From contig JAADGH010000202.1 of assembly GCA_013152475.1 (NCBI GenBank), positions 17,281-81,280 on the forward strand: 64,000 nucleotides of DNA, read 5' to 3'. Both the position numbers and the translations under genes were made by a program. Numbering within the stretch: the first letter of the stretch is position 1; each line of letters opens with the position of its first letter. This document shows positions 25,608-33,935 of this stretch, in pieces. The notes below the pieces were generated by a model, which saw only the letters and a program-made list of their open reading frames with translations, was not told the DNA's origin and searched no databases. Origin of the DNA: Planctomycetota bacterium. Its GTDB lineage: Bacteria > Planctomycetota > Brocadiia > JAADGH01.

Positions 25608-27086
25608 TTAACTTCCCTCCGCTCGATGTTTCTCCCGCACCTTTCCGTACAGGGCCTCGTATTCCTTGGCGCTGCGTTTCCACGACCAGTCCTGCTTCAT
25701 CCCGATCTTCCTCACCTTGGCCCACACTTTTCTGTCGGCGTAGGCAGCGAGCGCCCTGTCAATCGCGTCGAGCAGGGCCCCGGTGGAGTATTCGCCGAAA
25801 GAGAACCCGTTGGCCTCCTGCGCATCGAGGGACGCCGGCGTGCAATCGACGATCGTATCGGCCAGCCCACCCGTCCGGCGGACGATGGGGACGGTCCCAT
25901 ACTTCAGGCTATACAACTGGTTCAGCCCGCACGGTTCGTACCGCGATGGCATGAGGAACATGTCCGCGCCCGCCTCGATTTCGTGGGCCAACCGATTGTC
26001 AAACGTCAGGTTCACCCCCGCCTTGTCAGGATACGCCTTGGCGATGTGCTCCAGGAGCTTGTGGTAGCGTTCCATTCCCGTGCCCAGGATGACGAGCTGG
26101 AGGTCGCGCTTCATCAGATCGTCGATGATGTCCTCCACCAGGTCCCAGCCCTTCTGGGGATCGAGCCGCCCGATCATGCCGATCAGGGGCACATCGGCAG
26201 TGGGCAGGCCGTTGTTCTTCTGCAGGGCCTTCTTACACGCCCCCTTTCCGGCCAGCTTGCCCGGAGAATAATTGGCCGGGATCAAGGGGTCCTTGGCGGG
26301 ATTCCACACGTCGTAATCGACGCCGTTGACGATGCCATACAGATCGTGCGACCGCAGGCAGAGAATGCCCTCCAGGCCCTTGCCGAACTCGTCGGTCGTC
26401 TGGATTTCCTTGGCGTAGGTCTTGCTCACCGTGTTAAGGACGTCGGCGAAGACAAGGCCGCCCTTCATGAGATTTAGCTTCCCGAAGAACTCCAGTTCAC
26501 CCCAGTTGAAGAGGCTCCACGACAGGCCGGTGAGTTTCATATCCCAGTGCCAGAACAACCCCTGGTAGGCCAGGTTGTGGATGGTGAACACCGTACCGGT
26601 CTTGCTCAGTGCAGGGTCTGGTTTGTAGAGCGTTTTGAGATAGACCGGTATCAGCCCCGTCTGCCAGTCGTTACAGTGGATCACATCCACGTCCATCTCA
26701 AGGGCCTTGATCGTCTCCAGAACGGCCCGGGAGAAGAAGATGAAGCGCGCGGCATTGTCGGGATAGTCTTTGCCCTTGGGGCCGTACAGCTCATCCCGGT
26801 CATAGTACTGCGGACAGTCCACGAAGTAGATCGGCGCCCGGGACCCCGGGATGGTGGATTTCATGATGGCGGCCGACACCGCTTCCCGCCCGACGAGAAT
26901 CTCGATTCTCGCCTTGGTCGGGGTCAGTTTCTTGCAGTTCTGCCGAACGGTGCGGTAGAGCGGCATGATGACGGCGACGTCGTGGCCGAGCTTGTGCAGA
27001 GGTTTCGGGAGGGAACCGACGACGTCGGCCAGGCCGCCGGTCTTGGCAAAGGGGGCCACCTCGGATGAGGCGATCAAGAGGTTCAT
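25608..27086 (-). CDS. glgA: Glycogen synthase GlgA (GT5)
   Basis: Extends alpha-1,4 glucan from ADP-glucose. It has 492 residues, the usual length. The N-terminal motif AKTGGLADVVGSLP holds the ADP-glucose-binding KTGGL; the C-terminal Rossmann domain carries GMIGRLDPQKGWDL and RYEPCGLNQLYSLKYGTVP with the catalytic glutamate. It is the second gene of the operon, 76 bp after galT. Confidence 0.95.
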   Translation of the reverse strand: MNLLIASSEVAPFAKTGGLADVVGSLPKPLHKLGHDVAVIMPLYRTVRQNCKKLTPTKARIEILVGREAVSAAIMKSTIPGSRAPIYFVDCPQYYDRDELYGPKGKDYPDNAARFIFFSRAVLETIKALEMDVDVIHCNDWQTGLIPVYLKTLYKPDPALSKTGTVFTIHNLAYQGLFWHWDMKLTGLSWSLFNWGELEFFGKLNLMKGGLVFADVLNTVSKTYAKEIQTTDEFGKGLEGILCLRSHDLYGIVNGVDYDVWNPAKDPLIPANYSPGKLAGKGACKKALQKNNGLPTADVPLIGMIGRLDPQKGWDLVEDIIDDLMKRDLQLVILGTGMERYHKLLEHIAKAYPDKAGVNLTFDNRLAHEIEAGADMFLMPSRYEPCGLNQLYSLKYGTVPIVRRTGGLADTIVDCTPASLDAQEANGFSFGEYSTGALLDAIDRALAAYADRKVWAKVRKIGMKQDWSWKRSAKEYEALYGKVREKHRAEGS

Positions 27087-27162
27087 CGGAATCTCCCACG
27101 TGGGATTGCGGGTTGTGAAACCGTATCGCTTGTGCGTTCTCCGCGATCAACGTCCGCCATTG

Positions 27163-28167
27163 CTATGAGTCTACTTGACGCATAAACTCTGCTGCCGTCT
27201 CGGGGGGGATGGGATTGATGTAGAACCCCGTTCCCCATTCAAATCCGGCCACTTTGGTCAGCCGGGGGATGATCTCGATATGCCAATGATACTCTTCTAT
27301 CTCGGGCTCGTTCCAGGGTGTCGTGTGGATAATGAAGTTGTAAGGCGGGTCCTCGAGGGCGGTCTCCAGTTTCCGCAGCATATTCTTCAAATGCACGGCC
27401 AGGTCCTTGGCCTGAGCACGGGACAGGGCCTCGAAGTGGGAGGCGTGTTTCCGGGGCAGGATCCACGTCTCGAAGGGGAACCGCCCCGCGAACGGGCAGA
27501 ACGAAAGGAATTCCTCCGTCTCATGCGTGATCCGCGACTCGGTCATAAGCTCCTGCTGGACCATGTCGCAGAACAGGCAGCGCCCACGGAATGCAAAATA
27601 GTCCCGCGCTCCGCGCATCTCGCGCTGCACCAGATTGGGCACGACCGGCGTGGCGATGAGCTGGGAGTGCGTATGTTCCAGCGATGCGCCCGCTATCGCC
27701 CCGACATTTTTGAAGACAAGCCCGTAGGCCAGACGCGAGTCCTTCTTCAGGTCCGTGAGGCGCTCTCGGTAGACCCAGATGACCTCTTCGACATTTTCGT
27801 CGGTGAGGGCCACGGGGGATAAATGGTGGTCGGGGCACTCGATGATGACTTCGTGCGCGCCGACGCCGTTCATGGTGTCATACATCCCCATACCGGATTT
27901 ATCGAGGCCGCCCTCAACCCGCAGCGCAGGGAATTTGTTCGGCACGATGCGCACCCGCCAGCCGGGCCCGTTCGCGGCGCTCCCGTCCTTGCGATAGGCC
28001 ATGATCTCCGGCGGCGTCTTGTCTTCGTTTCCTGCGCAGAACGGGCAGAACCCGCCCGATGGGTGCACCGTTCCGGACCGGAAGTCGGTCGGCCGCGCGG
28101 CGCGTTCCTTGGCGATGATAACCCACCGCCCAAGTATGGGGTCTTTCCGAAGCTCGGGCATGTACAA
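27163..28167 (-). CDS. galT: Galactose-1-phosphate uridylyltransferase-like HIT enzyme
   Basis: A 334-residue nucleotidyltransferase of the GalT branch of the HIT superfamily. It begins [19 protein letters not shown], typical of bacterial GalT. Two CxxC pairs ([14 protein letters not shown]) are likely zinc ligands. The catalytic triad region reads [11 protein letters not shown] instead of the HPHGQ of E. coli GalT, and a second His patch is [10 protein letters not shown]. It may act on UDP- or ADP-hexoses; in a glycogen operon, an ADP-glucose or glucose-1-phosphate role is also conceivable. It heads the operon, just downstream of a consensus promoter. Confidence 0.85.
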   Translation of the reverse strand: MYMPELRKDPILGRWVIIAKERAARPTDFRSGTVHPSGGFCPFCAGNEDKTPPEIMAYRKDGSAANGPGWRVRIVPNKFPALRVEGGLDKSGMGMYDTMNGVGAHEVIIECPDHHLSPVALTDENVEEVIWVYRERLTDLKKDSRLAYGLVFKNVGAIAGASLEHTHSQLIATPVVPNLVQREMRGARDYFAFRGRCLFCDMVQQELMTESRITHETEEFLSFCPFAGRFPFETWILPRKHASHFEALSRAQAKDLAVHLKNMLRKLETALEDPPYNFIIHTTPWNEPEIEEYHWHIEIIPRLTKVAGFEWGTGFYINPIPPETAAEFMRQVDS

Positions 28168-28233
28168 CCCTCCTGTATCCTCACCTGTGGGGCGTGCAAT
28201 ACAAGCGTATTCCTTCCGCCCGAATCACACTTG

Positions 28234-28263
28234 ATTATACGGACGCCCTACGCTCGATGTCAA
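28234..28263 (-). promoter_or_regulatory. Promoter of the alpha-glucan operon
   Basis: Minus strand: TTGACA (28263-28258), an 18-nt spacer and TATAAT (28239-28234), both perfect hexamers. Transcription would start about 60 nt before galT and could cover nine genes down to 13804. Confidence 0.85.
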
Positions 28264-28283
28264 ATGAAAAGGACGTTACGCGG

Positions 28284-28437
28284 TAACCCCTCAGTTACGG
28301 GGGGCGCCGGTGTCATTCCCGCGAAAGCGGGAATCCAGGATTTCGGGAGTGTTGCTCCCACATGTGGATTCCCGCTTTCGCGGGAATGACGATGCACCTT
28401 CGTAGCATGAGTTCCCCCCCCCGTCACTGAGGCATTA
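28284..28437. repeat. Modular inverted-repeat element A
   Basis: Outer arms are TAACCCCTCAGTTACGGGGGG (left, 28284-28304; written TAACCCCTCAG-TTACGGGGGG) and CCCCCC-GTCACTGAGGCATTA (right, ending 28437), which pair over about 18 of 21 positions. Inside lies a second palindromic unit, 28312-28390, whose ends GTCATTCCCGC and GCGGGAATGAC pair, each arm itself folding on CCCGCGAAAGCGGG. Non-coding and MITE-like. Confidence 0.7.
28312..28390. repeat. CATTCCCGC-type palindromic insert
   Basis: A 79-bp unit: GTCATTCCCGC-GAAA-GCGGGAATCC at the left and GGATTCCCGC-TTTC-GCGGGAATGAC at the right, separated by about 30 bp. Each end is a hairpin and the two ends are inverted copies. This sequence type recurs as dispersed repeats in many bacteria. 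Confidence 0.85.
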
Positions 28438-28447
28438 CGCTACGCGG

Positions 28448-28589
28448 TAATACGTCACTGACGGGAGGAGGGTGGGCAGGGGCATGTAGCCGCACCCTTT
28501 CCGGGTGCGGGATTTCGACGGCAGGAGGACCTTCACAGAAGAGCGCAGGCATAAAGCCTGCGGCTACACCCTCCGTGACCGACGCATTA
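28448..28589. repeat. Modular inverted-repeat element B
   Basis: Outer arms TAATACGTCACTGACGGGAGG (28448 onward; written TAATACGTCAC-TGACGGGAGG) and CCCTCCGTGAC-CGACGCATTA (ending 28589) are imperfect inverted copies. The interior, 28485-28568, is a REPIN-like unit with ends TGTAGCCGCA and TGCGGCTACA, each followed by its own hairpin (GCACCC/GGGTGC and CGCAGGC/GCCTGCG). Outer arms resemble those of element A. Confidence 0.72.
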
Positions 28590-28591
28590 CG

Positions 28592-29320
28592 TTAAGCGCG
28601 AGAGCGGCGAGGGACCCACACCAGCTCGATCCAGAGACCGAGCAGGCTGGTCGCAACGCGGATCAAGCGGCGGAAGTTGAAGAATTGGGACGTCCCGTAG
28701 GAGCGGAAAAAGTGGCTCACGGGGACCTCGGCGAAGCGCACACCCGCGTCCTGCATTTTTTTGATCATCTCGACGCAGATCACGCCGGTGTCGCGGGTGA
28801 GCGTAATGCGATCAAAGACGGATCGCCGGATGAGGCGAAAGTCGCAGTCCACGTCCCTCAGCGTGAAGCCGAAGGCCACCCGCATCAGATTGTGGTAGAT
28901 CCGCCCGATGATCTTTCGATGGAGCGGGTCGGCGCGATGGATCTTGTAGCCGTTCACCACATCAACGTCATCGGTCAGACGGGGGAGGAGTCGCTTCAAT
29001 TCGGTGACGTCATATTGGAAGTCGCCGTCGGTATAGAAGATCAAGTTTTTTGTCGCCGCTGCGAACCCTGAGCGAAGGGCGCCGCCGTACCCCTTGTTCT
29101 GCTTGTGGAAAATCACCCGCAGCCTGGGGTACTTCTCCAGAAGGCGCCGAAGAATCGTGCGGCTCTGGTCCCGACTGCCGTCGTCGACAACAACGACCTC
29201 ATAGTCGTCTGTGAGCTCGCTTAGGGTCTTGTCCATCAGCAGGACCATGCTTGCAATCGTGCCCGCGTCGTTGTAACATGGGCAAAAGGCGGTGATGGAA
29301 TGGGGGGGATTCACCGTCAT
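28592..29320 (-). CDS. Family 2 glycosyltransferase
   Basis: A 242-residue GT2 enzyme of the dolichyl-phosphate-mannose-synthase/polyprenol-phosphate type. The GT-A fold begins ITAFCPCYNDAGTIASMV; VVVVDDGSRDQS binds the nucleotide and FYTDGDFQYD holds the DxD metal site. RDVDCDFRLIRR and the lack of long C-terminal membrane helices fit a soluble or peripheral DPM1-like enzyme transferring a sugar to a lipid carrier. The acceptor is unknown. It is a single-gene unit divergent from the YchF-like gene. Confidence 0.88.
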   Translation of the reverse strand: MTVNPPHSITAFCPCYNDAGTIASMVLLMDKTLSELTDDYEVVVVDDGSRDQSRTILRRLLEKYPRLRVIFHKQNKGYGGALRSGFAAATKNLIFYTDGDFQYDVTELKRLLPRLTDDVDVVNGYKIHRADPLHRKIIGRIYHNLMRVAFGFTLRDVDCDFRLIRRSVFDRITLTRDTGVICVEMIKKMQDAGVRFAEVPVSHFFRSYGTSQFFNFRRLIRVATSLLGLWIELVWVPRRSRA

Positions 29321-29357
29321 TGGGGGACCTCCGAATGTTGCTTGCTGTCGACGCTAT

Positions 29358-29386
29358 ATTGTAGTATCGGAAATGGCCCCGTGCAA
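29358..29386 (-). promoter_or_regulatory. Promoter of the GT2 gene
   Basis: Minus strand: TTGCAC (29386-29381), a 17-nt spacer and TACAAT (29363-29358), about 38 nt before the GT2 start. Confidence 0.7.
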
Positions 29387-29450
29387 GTGTGCATCCGAAC
29401 ACCACGGGCCAACTTCCTACTCCAAAGCACTTAGAGAAACGAGACGCAAA

Positions 29451-30524
29451 ATGAGACTTGGCTTCGTTGGTCTCCCGGTTTCGGGCAAGACGACTGTCTT
29501 CGAGACGCTCAGCGGCGATGCGGCCTCTGCAGAGCACCATGGCCCCACCATGGCCCGCATTGCATCGGTCAAGGTGCCTGATGAGCGGCTGGATTTCCTC
29601 CAGGAGCTGTTCCAGCCGAAGAAGGTGACCCATGCGGCCATCGACTTCGTGGACATCCCCGGCATCATCTCCGAGACGGGCCGCGAGGAGAACTCCCGGA
29701 TCCTGGCCTCCCTGCGGGAGGCGGATGCGCTGATTCATGTCGTGCGCCTTTTCGAGAGCGAGGCCGCCCCTCATCCCCGCCAGTCCGTCGACCCGAAACG
29801 GGATATCGACGAGGTGGAGAGCGAGATGGCCTTCGCCGACCTGGCCATCGCTGAGGCACGGATCGAAAAACTGGAAGTCTCGGTCAAGAAGTCCACGCCG
29901 GAGCAGGAGAGAGAAAAAAAGGAGCTTGAGGTGCTGATGCGGTGCCGTGACGCCCTCGAAAATGGGAGCAAACTCATCGGCCTGGGCCTCTCGGACCAGA
30001 AACTGAAGCTCCTGAGCAGCTACTGCTTCCTTACGCTGAAGCCCGAAGTACTCCTGCTCAATATCGGCGAGGGCGATGTTGGTAACGATTCGATCCTGGA
30101 GAAGGCGCGTGATTGGCCGGGCGAGGCGATTGCCATGTGCGCGCAGGTCGAGATGGAGATCGCCGCGCTCGACAGCGAGGAGGACCGCCGGACGTTTCTG
30201 GCGGAGATGAACATCACCGAACCTGCCGCCGACAAGCTCAAGGCCGCGGCCTACCGTGCCCTGGGGGTGGCCACATTCTTTACCACGGTCTCCGATGAAC
30301 TCCGCGCCTGGACCGTCCGTCAGGGGGACGACGCAGTGACGGCCGCCGGGAAGATCCATACGGACATCTCCAGAGGCTTCATCCGGGCCGAGGTCGTAAG
30401 TGTCAACGATCTCAAAGAGCTGGGGTCGATGAAAGAAGCCAAGGCCAAGGGCAAACTGCGGCTGGAGGGCAAGGACTACATCGTCCAGGATGGGGACGTG
30501 GTCTTCTTCAGGTTTAGCAAATGA
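29451..30524 (+). CDS. Divergent YchF/Obg-like P-loop NTPase
   Basis: A 357-residue protein close to YchF in length and layout. The P-loop reads GLPVSGKTTVFETLSG instead of the usual GLPNVGKS, the G3 motif is DFVDIPGII, and the G4 position reads LLNIGE, matching YchF's NxxE type that favours ATP. A coiled-coil region lies around residues 115-165. The C-terminal TGS domain is present (ITPDELRAWTVRQG-like region; DYIVQDGDVVFFRF). YchF proteins associate with ribosomes and stress responses. The sequence is quite divergent, so the precise subfamily is uncertain. Its stop overlaps cinA by 4 nt. Confidence 0.82.
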   Translation: MRLGFVGLPVSGKTTVFETLSGDAASAEHHGPTMARIASVKVPDERLDFLQELFQPKKVTHAAIDFVDIPGIISETGREENSRILASLREADALIHVVRLFESEAAPHPRQSVDPKRDIDEVESEMAFADLAIAEARIEKLEVSVKKSTPEQEREKKELEVLMRCRDALENGSKLIGLGLSDQKLKLLSSYCFLTLKPEVLLLNIGEGDVGNDSILEKARDWPGEAIAMCAQVEMEIAALDSEEDRRTFLAEMNITEPAADKLKAAAYRALGVATFFTTVSDELRAWTVRQGDDAVTAAGKIHTDISRGFIRAEVVSVNDLKELGSMKEAKAKGKLRLEGKDYIVQDGDVVFFRFSK

Positions 30525-31762
30525 AGGCGGAAATCATCTCCATCGGCAGTGAGCTCGTCCTGGGGGAGCTTGTCGATACCAATGCGGCCTACCTCTCTGA
30601 ACGTCTGGCGCGGATCGGCGTGGACGTGCGCTTTCACACGTCCGTCGGCGATTCCATAGACGATCTCTGCGCCGTCATGGCGACGGCCTGCAGCCGGGCC
30701 GACATCGTGATCCTGACCGGCGGCCTGGGGCCGACGCGGGACGACATCACCCGCCAGGCCGTGGCCCGGCTCTGCGGTGTCGAATTGTTTGAGGACGAAA
30801 CATCGCTCAAGCACATCGAGGACCTCTTCCGCAGCCGCAGTCGACGGATGCCCGAGTCCAACAGGGTCCAGGCCATGTTCCCGATCGGGGCGACGATCAT
30901 CCCCAATCACCTGGGTACGGCGCCGGGGTTTTGTATCGAGCACAACGGCAGCCAGATCATGACCATGCCCGGCGTGCCGACCGAGATGAAGAAAATGTTC
31001 GGAGAATGGGTGCTGCCGTACGTGAAGGAACGTCTTCCCGCACGGCAGGCGATCCTGACCAAGGACCTGCGCTGCATCGGGGCGCCCGAATCGGAGATCG
31101 GCATCAAGCTGCACGACCTGATGGACCCCGCGCGGAATCCCTTTGTCGCCACGCAGGCCAGCGAGGGGATCATTACCATTCGGATCGTCGGCCGCGCGGA
31201 ATCGGAGGAAAGCACGGAAGCGCTCCTGAAGGAGACCGCTGCCGAGGTGCGCAGGCGCATCGGCGATCCTGTTTTCATGGAGGGCAAAGGGGGCCTGGAG
31301 GTGGCCGTCGCCGGGCTGCTGGCGGAGAAGGGCCTTACCCTTGCCGTGGCGGAGTCGTGCACGGGCGGTCTCATCGGTCACTGGCTGACGAACGTTCCCG
31401 GCATATCGAACCATCTTCTTGAGGATGTCGTTTCCTACAGCAATCCGGCCAAGGTTGAGATCCTGGGCGTGCCCGCCGCGCTGATCGAGCGGCGGGGCGC
31501 CGTGAGTGATGAGGTCGCGCGCGCCATGGCCGAGGGTGTGCGGAAGCGCGCAGGGGCCGACCTCGGGCTGAGCACAACGGGGATCGCCGGGCCCGGGGGG
31601 GGCAGCGAGAAGAAACCGGTCGGTCTCGTTTTCATCGCCGTGGTGTCGAGGCTGGGGACCACGTCGAAGGGACTTCGGCTGTGGGGGGATCGAGAAATGG
31701 TGAAGGACAGGGCCTCAAAGGCCGCCCTGAACCTCTTGCGTGAGGAACTGGTCAGGTTGTAG
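30521..31762 (+). CDS. cinA: CinA-family nicotinamide-nucleotide amidase
   Basis: A 413-residue two-domain CinA. The N-terminal molybdopterin-binding-like domain (1-170) has ISIGSELVLGE, ILTGGLGPTRDD and MPGVPTEM. The C-terminal amidase domain (about 255-413) has LAVAESCTGGLIGHWLTNVPG and STTGIAGPGGGSEKKPVG. Full-length CinA proteins recycle pyridine nucleotides by deamidating NMN and hydrolysing ADP-ribose. It overlaps the YchF-like gene by 4 nt and ends 2 nt before the cNMP/FeS gene. Confidence 0.95.
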   Translation: MKAEIISIGSELVLGELVDTNAAYLSERLARIGVDVRFHTSVGDSIDDLCAVMATACSRADIVILTGGLGPTRDDITRQAVARLCGVELFEDETSLKHIEDLFRSRSRRMPESNRVQAMFPIGATIIPNHLGTAPGFCIEHNGSQIMTMPGVPTEMKKMFGEWVLPYVKERLPARQAILTKDLRCIGAPESEIGIKLHDLMDPARNPFVATQASEGIITIRIVGRAESEESTEALLKETAAEVRRRIGDPVFMEGKGGLEVAVAGLLAEKGLTLAVAESCTGGLIGHWLTNVPGISNHLLEDVVSYSNPAKVEILGVPAALIERRGAVSDEVARAMAEGVRKRAGADLGLSTTGIAGPGGGSEKKPVGLVFIAVVSRLGTTSKGLRLWGDREMVKDRASKAALNLLREELVRL

Positions 31763-31764
31763 CC

Positions 31765-33141
31765 ATGGATTTCGATGGCAAGACAATCAGCGAACTCGCA
31801 AAGGGGCTTGTGGACATCCCGTTCTTTGCGTCCCTGAAGCCCGAAAACCTGCTGAAGGAGATCCCGCTCTTTGCAGACCTGTCCGATGCCGCGCTCCGTT
31901 CGCTGGCCGAGAAGGTCCAGCTTATCGAGGCCGCTCCCGGCGGCGTCATCTGCCGGCAGGGGGAGTACGACACGTCCCTCTATGTCATCCTCTCGGGCCT
32001 GGCCGAGGCGACAGCGCGAACCGACGCAAATGCGAAAGTGGAACTGGCGACATACGGCCCGGGCACGTTCTTCGGACGGACCGACGTCCGATCGGACGCG
32101 CCGAATGCCTATACGGTGACGGCCCGCGAGCGAGCCGTGCTGTTGTCCATCCCCGGCGAAAGGTTCACCGCCCTCGTGGAGGAATCGGCCGAGCTCGGAG
32201 CGATGCTCGCTTACACCCACCGCCGGCGCGCCGTCCGGTATGGGCTGCGCTTGGTGCCGTTCTTCTCGCGATTCAGCGAACGCGGCCTGGACGAGCTGGG
32301 AAGGAGGGGCAAGGTTCGAGAATACGGCCGGGGCGAGGTGATCTTCAAGCAGGGCGAGGAGGGCGATTCGCTCCATCTTGTATTGAGTGGGATCGTGAAG
32401 GTCGTCATCGAAGGGGGCGAGGAAAAAATTCTCGCCTACCTCAAGCGGGGGGCCTGCTTCGGCGAGATGGCCCTGGTGAAGAACGAGAAGCGAATGGCGA
32501 GCGTCGTCGCCGTGAACCCCACGCAGACCCTCCAGATCATGAAAGACGCCTTCGAGGGGTTTCTCGCCGCGCATTCCGACATTGCAGCAAAGATCAGACG
32601 GACCATCGCCGAGCGCGAGGCGGAGAACATCGAGCTGGAGAAGGACCCCGAGCGCGCCGAACGGCTGAAATTCATGGAGGGACTCATCGACAGCAGCGAG
32701 GTGCTGATCATCGACCTGAACCGATGCATCCGGTGCGACAACTGCGTCGAGGCCTGCCGGGTGGTGCGGGGGAGCGCGCGGCTGCGGCGCGAGGGGGAGC
32801 GTTTCGCGGACTACGTTATCGCCACGGCGTGTCGGCAGTGCCGCGATCCCGCGTGTATGCTGTGCCCGCGGGGGGCCATCAGCCGGGACAAGCACGGCGA
32901 GATCCACTTTGGCGAAAATTGTGTCGGCTGCGGGTTCTGCGCGAAGAAGTGCCCCTTTGGCAACATCTCCATTGTCGAAGTCGGCGCGGAGGAGGAGACC
33001 GGCAAGAAGATCCGCAAAGCCGTGAAATGCGATCTGTGCCGCGATCGGCCGTACGCGCCGTGCGTCTACAACTGTCCGACCGGCGCGCTCCAGCGCGTGT
33101 CGCCTGGTGTCCTGTTCGCGAAAGTCACGGTGAAGAAATGA
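31765..33141 (+). CDS. Cyclic-nucleotide-binding four-cluster ferredoxin protein
   Basis: A 458-residue cytoplasmic protein, no signal peptide. Two tandem cNMP-binding/Crp-like sensor domains cover about 30-150 and 155-275 (second: VIFKQGEEGDSLHLVLSG, GACFGEMALVKNEKR). The C-terminal third is a HybA/NrfC-like ferredoxin module with four cysteine groups starting at C321 (CIRCDNCVEAC), C356 (CRQCRDPACMLCP), C386 (CVGCGFCAKKCP) and C422 (CDLC with CVYNCP). That layout suggests four [4Fe-4S] clusters and electron transfer gated by a nucleotide or other small ligand. It overlaps the cytochrome b gene by 4 nt. Confidence 0.88.
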   Translation: MDFDGKTISELAKGLVDIPFFASLKPENLLKEIPLFADLSDAALRSLAEKVQLIEAAPGGVICRQGEYDTSLYVILSGLAEATARTDANAKVELATYGPGTFFGRTDVRSDAPNAYTVTARERAVLLSIPGERFTALVEESAELGAMLAYTHRRRAVRYGLRLVPFFSRFSERGLDELGRRGKVREYGRGEVIFKQGEEGDSLHLVLSGIVKVVIEGGEEKILAYLKRGACFGEMALVKNEKRMASVVAVNPTQTLQIMKDAFEGFLAAHSDIAAKIRRTIAEREAENIELEKDPERAERLKFMEGLIDSSEVLIIDLNRCIRCDNCVEACRVVRGSARLRREGERFADYVIATACRQCRDPACMLCPRGAISRDKHGEIHFGENCVGCGFCAKKCPFGNISIVEVGAEEETGKKIRKAVKCDLCRDRPYAPCVYNCPTGALQRVSPGVLFAKVTVKK

Positions 33142-33923
33142 CCTCCCGCCTGTCGCCTCGATTGCTCCTGCATCTGCGATGGCTGGTCTTGACGATTGCC
33201 GTGGGCCTCGTGTCCGTCGGTGTGTACGAGAGCGCCGCCGCAGAGCCGAGAATCGGAGGCACCTTACAAGGCTTAAGCCTCGGCATCCTGGCGGCGTTGG
33301 TGATCGTCTTCGCGTCGTGCTATGGCGTGCGACGCCAGGTGGGTTTGAGGCGACTTCAAGATACCGTGGGGCGCATCGACCCGGAGCGGGAGAGGCGGCT
33401 GGCCGAACTGAATGAGCGAGTCGCCGACCTCCAAGTAGCCGGACGAAAGGCAGGCGAGTCGACAGCGGGCCTCGTGAAGGCCGCGAGGGCCGCGGTCCGA
33501 GAAGCGGGACTTGCGCGCCAGATCCGCGTGGAACTGCTGGCGGATGGCCAGAGGACGGTGCTGCAGCTCGTGCCGCGCGAACATCCCGGCCGGCTGGAAA
33601 ACTGGCTCTTGGCGCACCAGTATCTGGGGATTCTGGTCGTCCTTCTGATTGTGCTTCATGCCGGTTTCCGGTTTTTGGGGGCGTTGGCCACGGTAACGGC
33701 GGTTTTGGCCCTCACGACGGTGCTGAGCGGCGGGCTGCTGAGTCTGCTGTATGTCATCGGCCCGAGGGTCTTGGTTCGCGTCGAAACCACGGGGGGCGAC
33801 GATGGAGCGAAGGCGGCGGTTCTGATCCGCTTGATTGCGGCGGCGCTGATGTTGCATGTCGCATTCACGGGTGCGCTGGTCGGCGCACTGGCGGTCCACG
33901 TGCTTTCGATTCTATATTATTGA
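33138..33923 (+). CDS. Di-heme b-type cytochrome membrane protein (candidate)
   Basis: A 261-residue membrane protein easily missed because its frame stays open far upstream. ATG 33138 overlaps the previous stop (ATGA). Helices: about 12-30, 42-62, then a soluble coiled-coil-like stretch (65-150), and three more helices near 158-178, 182-205 and 232-258. Histidines are spaced exactly H160-x13-H174 and H240-x13-H254, each pair within one helix; this is the bis-histidine spacing of di-heme cytochrome b proteins. I infer two b hemes spanning the membrane between the cytoplasmic FeS protein and the extracytoplasmic decaheme protein. No family name recognised. Confidence 0.75.
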   Translation: MTSRLSPRLLLHLRWLVLTIAVGLVSVGVYESAAAEPRIGGTLQGLSLGILAALVIVFASCYGVRRQVGLRRLQDTVGRIDPERERRLAELNERVADLQVAGRKAGESTAGLVKAARAAVREAGLARQIRVELLADGQRTVLQLVPREHPGRLENWLLAHQYLGILVVLLIVLHAGFRFLGALATVTAVLALTTVLSGGLLSLLYVIGPRVLVRVETTGGDDGAKAAVLIRLIAAALMLHVAFTGALVGALAVHVLSILYY

Positions 33924-33935
33924 TGATCGGATTTC

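Larger units (their letters stand above)
28168..28591. other. Intergenic region with promoter and two repeat elements
   Basis: This 424-bp gap holds the galT promoter next to galT, then two adjacent inverted-repeat elements (28284-28437 and 28448-28589) that share outer ends but have different interiors. The second element abuts the end of the GT2 gene. I see no gene in it. Confidence 0.7.

Noticed and set aside
31740-33137. Upstream extension of the cytochrome b-like frame
   Set aside because: The translated stretch is arginine/glycine-rich nonsense in the frame of the cNMP/FeS gene; the true start is the ATGA overlap at 33138.
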